A stretch of 64,000 bases of DNA from Flavobacteriales bacterium (GTDB lineage: Bacteria > Bacteroidota > Bacteroidia > Flavobacteriales > JABDKJ01): NCBI GenBank assembly GCA_013002285.1, contig JABDKJ010000035.1:22603-86602 (forward strand). The letters are read 5' to 3'. The position numbers and the translations under genes are program-made. Below, in pieces: positions 16,837 through 24,899 of this stretch (position 1 is the first letter of the stretch; the number at the start of each line of letters is the position of its first letter). The notes under the pieces are model-generated. The model did not search any database, was not told the origin of the DNA, and saw only the letters and a program-made list of their open reading frames with translations.

Positions 16837-17493
16837 ATGAAAAAAGTATCGTTGAGCGGTTCTCCAAGAGGGAACGTAGGGAAAAAAGATGCTAAACGTC
16901 TAAGGAGGGAAGGCAAGGTCCCTTGTGTGGTTTACGGAGGTTCTGAACAGACCTTCTTTCACCTGGACGAAGTAGCAGTAAAAAAAGTGGTTTATACTCC
17001 AGATGTATTCCAATATGAGATAAGCATTGAAGGTAAAAAGCCAATAACCGCTATCATCCAAGACCTGCAATTTCACCCTGTAACAGACAGAGTAGTGCAT
17101 ATAGACTTTTTGGAATTGATCGAAGGGAAAGAAGCCAAGATCGAAATACCAATTAAAATGGTAGGCCTCTCACCGGGGGTTAGAGGTGGAGGAAGACTAG
17201 CAAGACAATACAGAAAGATCACTGCGAAGGGTCTTCCAGAGAAATTTCCAGATGCTATTGAAGTTGATATCTCCGATATGGAAATTGGTGACAAGAAAAG
17301 AGTTGCTGATATCTCAGCAGATGGATTGAAATTCTTAGTTCCACAAACAGATGTTATTGTGGCAGTGAAAACTTCTAGAGCTGCAATGGCAGAAGCTTCG
17401 GCAATTGAAGAGGGCGAAGGAGCAGAAGGAGCAGAAGAAGGAGCAGCAGCACCAGCAGAAGGTGGAGAAGCTGTAGCACCAGCAGAAGGATAA
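16837..17493 (+). CDS. rplY: 50S ribosomal protein L25 / Ctc family, long form
   Basis: Binds 5S rRNA in the large ribosomal subunit. The 218-residue protein is the two-domain CTC type: an N-terminal L25 beta-barrel (residues 1-90, SLSGSPRGNVGKKDAKRLRR) and a C-terminal TL5-like domain (95-185). A Glu/Ala/Gly-rich tail (about residues 186-218) made of simple GAG/GCA codon repeats follows, which is low-complexity and probably disordered. The gene order prs-rplY-pth is common in bacteria. A strong terminator follows directly. Confidence 0.95.
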   Translation: MKKVSLSGSPRGNVGKKDAKRLRREGKVPCVVYGGSEQTFFHLDEVAVKKVVYTPDVFQYEISIEGKKPITAIIQDLQFHPVTDRVVHIDFLELIEGKEAKIEIPIKMVGLSPGVRGGGRLARQYRKITAKGLPEKFPDAIEVDISDMEIGDKKRVADISADGLKFLVPQTDVIVAVKTSRAAMAEASAIEEGEGAEGAEEGAAAPAEGGEAVAPAEG

Positions 17494-17522
17494 ATATTAC
17501 GAGAAATACTCGAGAAACAGAG

Positions 17523-17551
17523 AATTCCGGGCTTGTCCCGGAATTTTTTTT
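17523..17551 (+). terminator. Intrinsic terminator after rplY
   Basis: AATTCCGGG and CCCGGAATT form a 9-bp stem around a CTTGT loop, followed by a run of eight or so Ts. It separates prs-rplY from the pth-men unit. Confidence 0.85.
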
Positions 17552-17561
17552 ATCCAATAAT

Positions 17562-17569
17562 TACATTTG
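17562..17569 (+). promoter_or_regulatory. -7 promoter box upstream of pth and the men cluster
   Basis: TACATTTG matches TAnnTTTG exactly and lies just after the rplY terminator. A start around 17574 fits either a leaderless message from the ATG at 17573 or the internal ATG at 17618. No well-spaced -33 TTG is seen. Confidence 0.5.
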
Positions 17570-17617
17570 CGCATGCTTATTGGTTGGTTCCGTAATAAAA
17601 AGAAAGAAGATAATTCT

Positions 17618-18175
17618 ATGAAGTACTTGATAGCAGGCCTAGGCAATATTGGTCCAGAGTATCACGACACGCGTCATAACATCGGGTTCTCGGTTTTGGA
17701 TGAACTTTGTGCAACACAAGAAATCAAAATGGAGCCTGGGCGATATGGAGACCTGGCCAAATACAAATTCAAGGGACGCACTTTAATTTTACTCAAGCCA
17801 TCAACTTATATGAACTTAAGTGGCAATGCCGTACGGTATTGGCTAAAGAAAGAGAGCATCAAAGACCAAAACCTTTTGGTCATTACAGATGATATTGCTC
17901 TGCCTTTCGGTAAATTAAGAATGAGAAAAAAGGGAAGCCATGGTGGCCACAATGGATTAAAACATATAGAACAGATACTTGGTCACTCTGCCTATAACCG
18001 CATCAGATTTGGAGTAGGGAACGATTTCAGCCGAGGTCAGCAAGTAGACTATGTGCTGGGCAAATGGGAAGAAAAAGAAAAGAAAGATCTAGAGAAGCCC
18101 ATTAAAAAAGCCATTGACATGATCAGGGCTTTCAGCACGATCGGGATCGACCGCGCAATGAACCAGTACAACTAA
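17618..18175 (+). CDS. pth: Peptidyl-tRNA hydrolase
   Basis: Releases peptides from peptidyl-tRNA that drops off the ribosome. The protein has the family motifs KYLIAGLGNIG, the catalytic His in DTRHNIGF, KPSTYMNLSG and the DDIALPFGKLRMRKKGSHGGHNGL segment. I chose the ATG at 17618, giving 185 residues and the canonical N terminus. The frame continues upstream to an ATG at 17573 and a TTG at 17567, adding a basic segment (LIGWFRNKKKEDN). Those codons overlap or abut the -7 box, so use of them would need leaderless translation. menF begins at the next base after the stop. Confidence 0.92.
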   Translation: MKYLIAGLGNIGPEYHDTRHNIGFSVLDELCATQEIKMEPGRYGDLAKYKFKGRTLILLKPSTYMNLSGNAVRYWLKKESIKDQNLLVITDDIALPFGKLRMRKKGSHGGHNGLKHIEQILGHSAYNRIRFGVGNDFSRGQQVDYVLGKWEEKEKKDLEKPIKKAIDMIRAFSTIGIDRAMNQYN

Positions 18176-19183
18176 ATGTCAAAAAACACGATATATTATC
18201 GTCTTCCAGGCGAAAACCATATCCACTTTGCTGAAGCCCCTTTACAGCAATATGACCCACAAAAGGTCAATGATCATTTCTTGTTGATCCCATTTCTTTT
18301 CCCAATTGATACAGCTTATATGTTAGATCTGGAGAAGTCGAAAGAATTAAAGAGCCAAGAAATTTTGGAGTGGGAATTGAACCATACCTATCTAGTTCAG
18401 AACAATATCCAAAAAAAACCTCTCTTTCAAGAACTTGTAAAAAGTGCCATTCAACAGATCAATGCCACCAAATGTCAAAAGATCGTGCTTTCCCGAACGA
18501 TACAAGAGCCTTTTCAGATCAAAAACGCTTTGACCTTATTTGTCGATCTTTGCAATGTCTATCCAAATGCCTTCATACATTTCCTCCAGTCGCCTGAACT
18601 AGGAACATGGATCGGTGCCAGCCCGGAACAGTTCCTCAAAAAGAAAGGATCTGACTGTTTAACAGTTTCTCTTGCCGGAACACGAGATGCAGGTTCTGAA
18701 AGCGATTGGGATAAAAAAGAAAGTCAAGAGCAAGAGATAGTTACCAAATACATCATTCAACAATTGGATAAAGCTAAAGCTTCTGATATCAATGTTCACA
18801 GCAGAGAAACTTTCAAAATAGGGCTGATCGAACACATCAAGAACACCATCCACTTCCAACACAATGCTGACCTGCATTCCCTGATCTTAACTTTGCACCC
18901 CACACCTGCAGTTTGTGGGTTCCCGAAAGATAAAGCACGATCCTTTATAATGGCTAATGAGGGATATGACCGATCTCTTTATACCGGAATAATTGGACCG
19001 ATAAAAGCGAACAAAGAAGCTGACCTATATGTTAATTTAAGGTGTATGCAGGTATTCCAAGATGAAGCATTGCTCTATCTGGGTGCAGGTATTACAGCTG
19101 AGAGCGACCCTGAAAGTGAATTTCAAGAAACCGAAAATAAGAGTAAAGTCTTGATGTCGGTGATACAAAAAATTGGAAATTAG
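18176..19183 (+). CDS. menF: Isochorismate synthase MenF
   Basis: Converts chorismate to isochorismate, the first step of menaquinone synthesis. The 335-residue protein is a chorismate-binding-domain enzyme, on the short side for the family. Motifs seen are KIVLSRTIQEPF, WIGASPEQF, SLAGTRDAG, LHPTPAVCGFPK, YTGIIGPI and GAGITAESDPESEFQETENK, which cover the substrate and Mg2+ site. It starts directly after the pth stop codon (0 bp) and menD follows after 15 bp, so the cluster is one transcription unit. An EntC-like role in siderophore synthesis is excluded by the menD and menB neighbours. Confidence 0.95.
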   Translation: MSKNTIYYRLPGENHIHFAEAPLQQYDPQKVNDHFLLIPFLFPIDTAYMLDLEKSKELKSQEILEWELNHTYLVQNNIQKKPLFQELVKSAIQQINATKCQKIVLSRTIQEPFQIKNALTLFVDLCNVYPNAFIHFLQSPELGTWIGASPEQFLKKKGSDCLTVSLAGTRDAGSESDWDKKESQEQEIVTKYIIQQLDKAKASDINVHSRETFKIGLIEHIKNTIHFQHNADLHSLILTLHPTPAVCGFPKDKARSFIMANEGYDRSLYTGIIGPIKANKEADLYVNLRCMQVFQDEALLYLGAGITAESDPESEFQETENKSKVLMSVIQKIGN

Positions 19184-19198
19184 CATTAAATTCATCAG

Positions 19199-20893
19199 AT
19201 GATATCCGACAAAAGATCGGTTCAACAAATACTTGCTTACTTAGAACAATACGGGATCGAGAACGTGGTCATTTCCCCTGGTTCCAGAAATGCCCCTCTT
19301 ACACTTACACTTCATCATTCCAATATCAATACTTTCAGTATTGTAGACGAGCGCTGCGCGGCATTTTTCGCCCTTGGAATAGCACAGCAAAGCAAAAAAC
19401 CTGTAGCTCTGACCTGCACTTCAGGTACTGCCCTCCTGAACTATGCTCCAGCTATTGCTGAAGCCTACTATCAGCGTATACCATTAGTAGTGCTTTCTGC
19501 TGACAGGCCTGAAGAATGGCTTGGCCATGGCATTGGGCAGACCATTGATCAAAAAGAGGTCTACAAGAATTTTATAGATGCAAGTGTTCATCTTCAAACT
19601 TATTCTGATCCCAAAGAACAAGAAGAGCACAATAAAATTTTATTGAAACAGGCCTTTTCGGCTTTTGATCAGACACTTCCCGGGCCTATCCATATCAACA
19701 TTCCGCTAGATGAACCACTTTATGGTATAGTTGAACAAATGGACGTTGATCTTGATATCACGTCAACGAAAGATCACGAAACAAAACAAGACATCTCTGA
19801 TGTATTGGAGAGTATAAATAGTTCTTCGAGGACCCTCATTCTTACGGGCTTGCTCGATCCCAATGAGGCCTTGAACAGAGCACTTGAAAATTTTGCGCAA
19901 AGAGAGAATGTTCTTGTAATGACGGAATCGAGTTCAAATCTCCATAGTCCGCACTTTTTACCTTGCATAGACCGAATGGTTTTTCATTTCGAAGAGGAAG
20001 ATATAAATGAATTCAAACCAGAAGTATTGATCACATTGGGCACCAATGTAGTTTCAAAAAAGATCAAACAGATATTGCAAAAAGACCCTCCTCTGTATCA
20101 TTGGCATATTGACCCTTTAGGCAGGGAGATAGATACATTCAAATGTCTCACTCGCTCAATTCCTATTGACCCTGCAGAGCTGATCAGTAAGTTGGAACAA
20201 GCACAAAATGTCGGAAGCAATTACAAAAAGAGGCATTTTGATCGAGAAATCGAGAACAAAGAAAAACACACTGAATACTTGAAGGTTTGTGAGTATTCCG
20301 ACCTAAAGGTTTTTAATGAAGTACTTGAGGCAATTCCCAAAGACAGCATGCTTCAAATGGGGAATAGTTCGGTAATACGATATATTCAACTCTTCGACCA
20401 AAGAGAAGATCTTAGCTATTTTGCCAACAGAGGAACAAGCGGAATTGATGGTTGCACGAGCACAGCTATTGGGGCTGCTTGCGCAAGCGATCGCCCTACC
20501 ACCTTTGTTTCTGGTGATGTGGCATTCTTCTACGATAGCAATGCTTTGTGGAATAATTACATTCCTAAGGGATTCAAGATCATCATCATCAACAATGCAG
20601 GCGGTGGTATATTCAGGATCATACCAGGACCACAAAGCACTGGTGTCATGGAAGACTTTTTTGAAACCAGACATGGTTTAAATGCATCTTATTTGGCCAA
20701 AATGCATGGCTTAAGATATAAAAGCGCCCACGATCTTGACTCCACTCGAAACTCTTTAAAAGGGCTTTATTCTAATGACGATCCGGCAATTTTAGAGATA
20801 TTTACTCCAGCAGAAAAGAACGACAAAATATTAAGAGATTATTTCAAATGCTTGAAACAAACCAAAAAACAAATATCGACTGGAAGGTCGTAA
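19199..20893 (+). CDS. menD: MenD, SEPHCHC synthase
   Basis: A thiamine-diphosphate enzyme that joins 2-oxoglutarate (as succinic semialdehyde) to isochorismate, giving 2-succinyl-5-enolpyruvyl-6-hydroxy-3-cyclohexene-1-carboxylate. The 564 residues show VVISPGSRNAPLTL and DERCAAFFALGIA near the N terminus (the ThDP-activating Glu region). The ThDP/Mg2+-binding GDVAFFYDSNALW...NNAGGGIF segment is near residue 440. The cytoplasmic enzyme draws its 2-oxoglutarate from the TCA cycle. The last 46 bp overlap menB, so the two are tightly coupled. Confidence 0.96.
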   Translation: MISDKRSVQQILAYLEQYGIENVVISPGSRNAPLTLTLHHSNINTFSIVDERCAAFFALGIAQQSKKPVALTCTSGTALLNYAPAIAEAYYQRIPLVVLSADRPEEWLGHGIGQTIDQKEVYKNFIDASVHLQTYSDPKEQEEHNKILLKQAFSAFDQTLPGPIHINIPLDEPLYGIVEQMDVDLDITSTKDHETKQDISDVLESINSSSRTLILTGLLDPNEALNRALENFAQRENVLVMTESSSNLHSPHFLPCIDRMVFHFEEEDINEFKPEVLITLGTNVVSKKIKQILQKDPPLYHWHIDPLGREIDTFKCLTRSIPIDPAELISKLEQAQNVGSNYKKRHFDREIENKEKHTEYLKVCEYSDLKVFNEVLEAIPKDSMLQMGNSSVIRYIQLFDQREDLSYFANRGTSGIDGCTSTAIGAACASDRPTTFVSGDVAFFYDSNALWNNYIPKGFKIIIINNAGGGIFRIIPGPQSTGVMEDFFETRHGLNASYLAKMHGLRYKSAHDLDSTRNSLKGLYSNDDPAILEIFTPAEKNDKILRDYFKCLKQTKKQISTGRS

Positions 20894-21708
20894 AAGAATA
20901 CGAAGACATCACATACAAAAAATGTGAAGGTGTTGCACGTATTGCTTTTAATAGGCCCGAAGTAAGAAATGCATTCAGGCCAAAAACGGTTTTTGAATTA
21001 TTCGAAGCTTTGGTAGACGCCAGAGAAGATGCCGATACAGGTGTTGTCCTTTTATCAGCAGAAGGCCCTTCACCAAAGGATGGAGTCTATTCTTTTTGCT
21101 CTGGTGGAGATCAAAGGGTAAGAGATAAAAGAGGGTATAAAGGAGAAGACGGTATTCATAGATTGAACATTTTGGAAGTACAACGTTTGATCCGCTTTAT
21201 GAATAAAGCCGTGATCGCGGTAGTTCCGGGTTGGGCCGTAGGTGGTGGCCATAGCCTCCATGTAGTTTGCGACATGACCCTGGCAAGCAAAGAACACGCC
21301 ATATTCAAGCAAACAGATGCTGACGTAGCTAGTTTTGACGGTGGATACGGTTCAGCTTATCTTGCGAAAATGGTAGGTCAGAAGAAAGCGAGAGAGATCT
21401 TTTTCCTTGGCAGGAATTACTGTGCACAAGAAGCTTTTAATATGGGAATGGTAAATGCAGTCGTGCCCCATGATGAACTCGAAAACACGGCTTTTGCATG
21501 GGCTCAAGAGATCCTTGGGAAAAGTCCAACAGCCATTAAAATGCTGAAGTATGCAATGAACCTCACCGATGACGGAATGGTTGGTCAACAGATATTTGCC
21601 GGAGAAGCAACTCGTTTAGCCTATATGACAGACGAAGCTGAAGAAGGCAGGAACGCCTTTCTTGAAAAGAGAAAACCAGGTTTCGATAAATTTCCAAAAT
21701 TCCCGTAA
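20848..21708 (+). CDS. menB: 1,4-dihydroxy-2-naphthoyl-CoA synthase MenB
   Basis: Closes the second ring of the naphthoquinone from o-succinylbenzoyl-CoA. The crotonase-fold protein is 286 residues. Motifs seen are RIAFNRPEVRNAFRPKT, FCSGGDQRVRDKRGY, VPGWAVGGGHSLHVVCDMTLA and TDADVASFDGGYGSAYLA; the last two carry the oxyanion hole and acid residues of MenB. The only in-frame ATG near the N terminus is at 20848, inside menD, so the 46-bp overlap appears genuine. The first seven or so residues (LETNQKT) lie ahead of the usual start of the fold. Confidence 0.96.
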   Translation: MLETNQKTNIDWKVVKEYEDITYKKCEGVARIAFNRPEVRNAFRPKTVFELFEALVDAREDADTGVVLLSAEGPSPKDGVYSFCSGGDQRVRDKRGYKGEDGIHRLNILEVQRLIRFMNKAVIAVVPGWAVGGGHSLHVVCDMTLASKEHAIFKQTDADVASFDGGYGSAYLAKMVGQKKAREIFFLGRNYCAQEAFNMGMVNAVVPHDELENTAFAWAQEILGKSPTAIKMLKYAMNLTDDGMVGQQIFAGEATRLAYMTDEAEEGRNAFLEKRKPGFDKFPKFP

Positions 21709-21712
21709 TAAA

Positions 21713-23758
21713 TTGATAGCCCGCTATTTAAAGCATACCCTCAAATTCAATAAAGCGGCTGGCACTTCAAGGAATACCCTTACACAAAAACCTTCATGGT
21801 TTATTCTCTTAGAAGATGGCAATAAAAAAGGCATAGGCGAGGTTGGGATCATTCCAGGTCTTAGTCCAGATGATCCGGAAAAGATCGAACATAAACTCAG
21901 GGAAGTATGTGAAAGACCAGAATACTTTCATTCCAATAAAAGTGAACTCGAAGAATTTCCAGCGATCGTCTTTGGTTTAGAAGCTGCCTTTCTTTCGCTC
22001 TATGCTAGAGACCCATTTATACTTTTTGAAAACGATTTTAGTCTTCATGAAAAACCAATAGAGATCAACGGTCTGGTCTGGATGGGAAACAAGACTTTCA
22101 TGAAAGAACAGATCTCAGACCTTATTGAAAGAGGCTTTACCTGCATAAAAATGAAGATAGGAGCAATAGATTTCTCCACCGAATTGAACTTATTGAAGGG
22201 CATCAGAAAAGCCTTCTCCAAAGACAAAATTGAATTACGAGTTGATGCCAACGGTGCATTTACTTTCCTTGAAGCACTTGAGAAACTAAAGATGTTAAGT
22301 GAGCTCGGTCTCCATAGCATAGAACAACCAATAGCTGCAGGCAATTGGAGAGAAATGCGAGAATTATGCGATCTCAGTCCTGTCCCAATTGCATTGGACG
22401 AAGAACTCATTGGAAGAAATAGTCATGACATCGAAAAAGTGCTAGACAACCTCCTGCCACAGTTCATTATTCTGAAACCTGGTCTTCACGGAGGATTTGA
22501 GCTTTGCGATCAGTGGATCATCGCGGCTGAGCAAAGAGGAATTGGCTGGTGGGCAACATCTGCATTGGAATCAAATATAGGACTCAATGCTATTGCTCAG
22601 TGGGCTGCAAATAAGGGCCTAACTATTCCTCAAGGCTTAGGGACCGGTTCCTTATACTCCAACAATATCTCTTCGCCTCTAGTGGTCAAAGGAGAAACTT
22701 TGGTATATGACCAAGCTCTTGATTGGGATCTTACGCTGATCAATGAAAAGCACTACTATATCAATAGAATAACATATTCTGAAAATGAGCTGATCTCATA
22801 TGCCAAAGAGTCAATAACAAACTGCGAAGAATGGGAAAAAGAAATATTCGAGTCTATTCTTGATTGGTTCAATGAAGAAGAAAGCATAAAATTCCAAACC
22901 TCCGGATCCACCGGCAACCCCAAACAGATCTTCCACACTAAACAAAGTATCTGTTCCAGCTCAGAGCTCACTGCAGAGTATTTTGGTTTAAACCAAAGCA
23001 GCTCAATTCTTTTGTGCTTACCAGCTAACTACGTAGCAGGTAAAATGATGATCTATAGAGCGCTTTGTTTGAACTGTCAATTATACTGGACCAAACCGAT
23101 TTCCAAACCAAAGATCGACCAGACCTATGACCTTGTTTCGCTTGTACCCTTGCAAATGGAGAAGTTGTTAGAAGACCCTGATGCCTTATCGAACATCAGA
23201 AATATCTTGATTGGTGGAGCACCTGTTCGGAAACAGCTTAAGCATAAAATGCTAAACCTGAGGGCAAGAGTTGTAGAATCATATGGTATGACCGAGACCC
23301 TCACTCATGTAGCTATGAAAGAATTGGGCGAACCCTATTTCAAGGGGCTGCCTTCGATAGAGTTCAAGAATGGAGAAGATGGTTTAAAGATCTTAGCTCC
23401 TCATATTTCAAATAATTGGTTACAAACCAATGATCTAGTTGAAATGCATGGATCAGATGGTTTTGAATTGGTCGGGCGGCTAGATGATGTCATTAATTCC
23501 GGTGGCCTCAAGCTTCATCCTCAGAAGATCGAGAATAAGTTAGAGGACCTGATCAAAGTTCCATTCTATATTTCGAAAGCTTATGACGAGGTTTTAGGTG
23601 AAAGGGTTATTCTCAACATTGAGGGAAGCGAGAAAGATCTGGATAAGGAGATCTTGAAAAGCGCCCTAGATAAATATGAGATCCCTAAAGACATTGTTTT
23701 TGTCCCTACCTTCGAACGGACATTTTCTGGAAAACTGATCAAAAATAAAAATGAGTAA
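21713..23758 (+). CDS. menC-menE: Fused o-succinylbenzoate synthase (MenC) and o-succinylbenzoate-CoA ligase (MenE)
   Basis: A 681-residue fusion of two consecutive menaquinone enzymes. Residues 1-345 are an enolase-superfamily MenC: the KMK general base motif (about 146), RVDANGAF (177), EQPI (203), DEEL (228) and ILKPGLHGG (253). Residues 350-681 are an acyl-adenylate ligase: FQTSGSTGNPKQ (393), VESYGMTETLTH, VGRLDDVINSGG and a C-terminal GKLIKN lysine. There is no ATG near the N terminus. TTG at 21713, 4 bp after the menB stop, gives the normal MenC beginning (IARYLKHTLKF); another TTG lies at 21662. The C terminus overlaps the next gene by 8 bp. Confidence 0.93.
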   Translation: MIARYLKHTLKFNKAAGTSRNTLTQKPSWFILLEDGNKKGIGEVGIIPGLSPDDPEKIEHKLREVCERPEYFHSNKSELEEFPAIVFGLEAAFLSLYARDPFILFENDFSLHEKPIEINGLVWMGNKTFMKEQISDLIERGFTCIKMKIGAIDFSTELNLLKGIRKAFSKDKIELRVDANGAFTFLEALEKLKMLSELGLHSIEQPIAAGNWREMRELCDLSPVPIALDEELIGRNSHDIEKVLDNLLPQFIILKPGLHGGFELCDQWIIAAEQRGIGWWATSALESNIGLNAIAQWAANKGLTIPQGLGTGSLYSNNISSPLVVKGETLVYDQALDWDLTLINEKHYYINRITYSENELISYAKESITNCEEWEKEIFESILDWFNEEESIKFQTSGSTGNPKQIFHTKQSICSSSELTAEYFGLNQSSSILLCLPANYVAGKMMIYRALCLNCQLYWTKPISKPKIDQTYDLVSLVPLQMEKLLEDPDALSNIRNILIGGAPVRKQLKHKMLNLRARVVESYGMTETLTHVAMKELGEPYFKGLPSIEFKNGEDGLKILAPHISNNWLQTNDLVEMHGSDGFELVGRLDDVINSGGLKLHPQKIENKLEDLIKVPFYISKAYDEVLGERVILNIEGSEKDLDKEILKSALDKYEIPKDIVFVPTFERTFSGKLIKNKNE

Positions 23759-24842
23759 AACACTTGAATGGTGGAATGATGTGGTAGACCACAAACCTTT
23801 TCTGATCGCTGGACCCTGTGGAGCCGAAAGCGCAGAACAAGTGTTGGAGGTAGCAGAAAAACTTGCCGATTCAGGTAGAGTTCATCTTTATCGAGCAGGC
23901 CTCTGGAAACCTAGAACCAGACCAGGCAGTTTTGAAGGAGAAGGGAAGAAAGGTGGACAATGGATGCTGGATGCCCGAGCAAAAACAGGATTGAAGTTGA
24001 TCACTGAAGTCGCTCGTTTCGAACACGTAGAATACTGCCTTGAAAACAATTTTGACGCACTTTGGGTAGGAGCTCGAACAGTTGTAAATCCTTTCTCTGT
24101 TCAGGAGATCGCTGACGCTGTTAGAGGTGTTGACATACCTATCTTTGTGAAGAACCCTATGCATGCCGATGTGAAACTATGGATAGGAGCTATAGAGCGA
24201 TTTCAGAAAGCGGGCATCAATTATCTTGGTGCAATTCACAGAGGTTTCTCTTCTTGGGACAGGTCGAAATATCGCTACCCACCCATGTGGGAAGTGGCCA
24301 TGGAATTCCGCTCTGAAATGCCAGAGATCCCTCTAATATGTGACCCCAGTCATATGGGTGGAAAGCGTTCTTTCATTCAAAGCCTCGCACAAAAATCCCT
24401 TGACCTCAACTATGATGGTCTAATGATAGAAAGTCACCCAAACCCAAGGTCAGCCAAAAGCGATGCAGCCCAGCAGGTGACACCTGAAAGACTTCTTGAG
24501 ATCCTTTCGGAATTGAAAATAAGGAACGAGAATTTTTCAAACCCGGAAATGCTCTCTCGTCTAGAAGAGTATCGTTCTGTTGTGGATGAAATAGACGCAG
24601 AGATCGTGAAACGCATTGCTCAACGTATGAAGATGGTTGAAGAGATCGGGCAAGACAAAAAAGAATATGGCGTGGCGATCTATCAAGAAAAACGTTGGTC
24701 AGAAATACAAGAGACCAGAACACAGTTGGCAAATGAATTAGGTCTGGATGTAGAGATCGTCAGGGAGATCTGGAATGTCATCCATAAATTTTCACTGGAC
24801 AAACAGACTAAGATCTTCAATAGAAAAGAAGAAGAGGCATAA
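23751..24842 (+). CDS. Bifunctional DAHP synthase (type I beta) / chorismate mutase
   Basis: Residues 1-255 are a 3-deoxy-7-phosphoheptulonate synthase of the KDO8P-synthase-like class: FLIAGPCGAES, YRAGLWKPRTRPGSF, VGARTVVNPFSVQ, GAIHRGFSS and CDPSHMGGKR. It makes the first intermediate of the shikimate pathway from PEP and erythrose-4-phosphate. Residues 270-355 are an AroQ-type chorismate mutase (LEEYRSVVDEIDAEIVKRIAQR split by the usual helices; YQEKRW), which turns chorismate to prephenate. The C-terminal mutase may also serve as an allosteric sensor, as in related fusions. Overlaps menCE by 8 bp (ATGAGTAA), tying aromatic supply to the menaquinone operon. Confidence 0.95.
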   Translation: MSKTLEWWNDVVDHKPFLIAGPCGAESAEQVLEVAEKLADSGRVHLYRAGLWKPRTRPGSFEGEGKKGGQWMLDARAKTGLKLITEVARFEHVEYCLENNFDALWVGARTVVNPFSVQEIADAVRGVDIPIFVKNPMHADVKLWIGAIERFQKAGINYLGAIHRGFSSWDRSKYRYPPMWEVAMEFRSEMPEIPLICDPSHMGGKRSFIQSLAQKSLDLNYDGLMIESHPNPRSAKSDAAQQVTPERLLEILSELKIRNENFSNPEMLSRLEEYRSVVDEIDAEIVKRIAQRMKMVEEIGQDKKEYGVAIYQEKRWSEIQETRTQLANELGLDVEIVREIWNVIHKFSLDKQTKIFNRKEEEA

Positions 24843-24843
24843 C

Positions 24844-24876
24844 AAAAAACCCCGCTCATTTCTGAACAGGGTTTTT
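24844..24876. terminator. Bidirectional terminator between the men/aro unit and nrdA
   Basis: AAACCC and GGGTTT arms, with an inner TCA/TGA pairing, are flanked by an A-run on the left and a T-run on the right. It can end both convergent transcripts. Confidence 0.7.
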
Positions 24877-24899
24877 AAATTCAATAATAATTAGATCTT

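Noticed and set aside
17401..17490. GAG/GCA-rich run in rplY as a possible frameshift or repeat expansion
   Set aside because: Reading frame is intact to a stop and an acidic Ala-rich tail is common for this family in Bacteroidota.
20303..20674. Minus-strand open frame in menD
   Set aside because: The plus-strand menD motifs are intact across the region; the antisense product shows no domain.
24434..24732. Minus-strand frames in the DAHP synthase/chorismate mutase gene
   Set aside because: They lie antisense to well-conserved motifs and match nothing.
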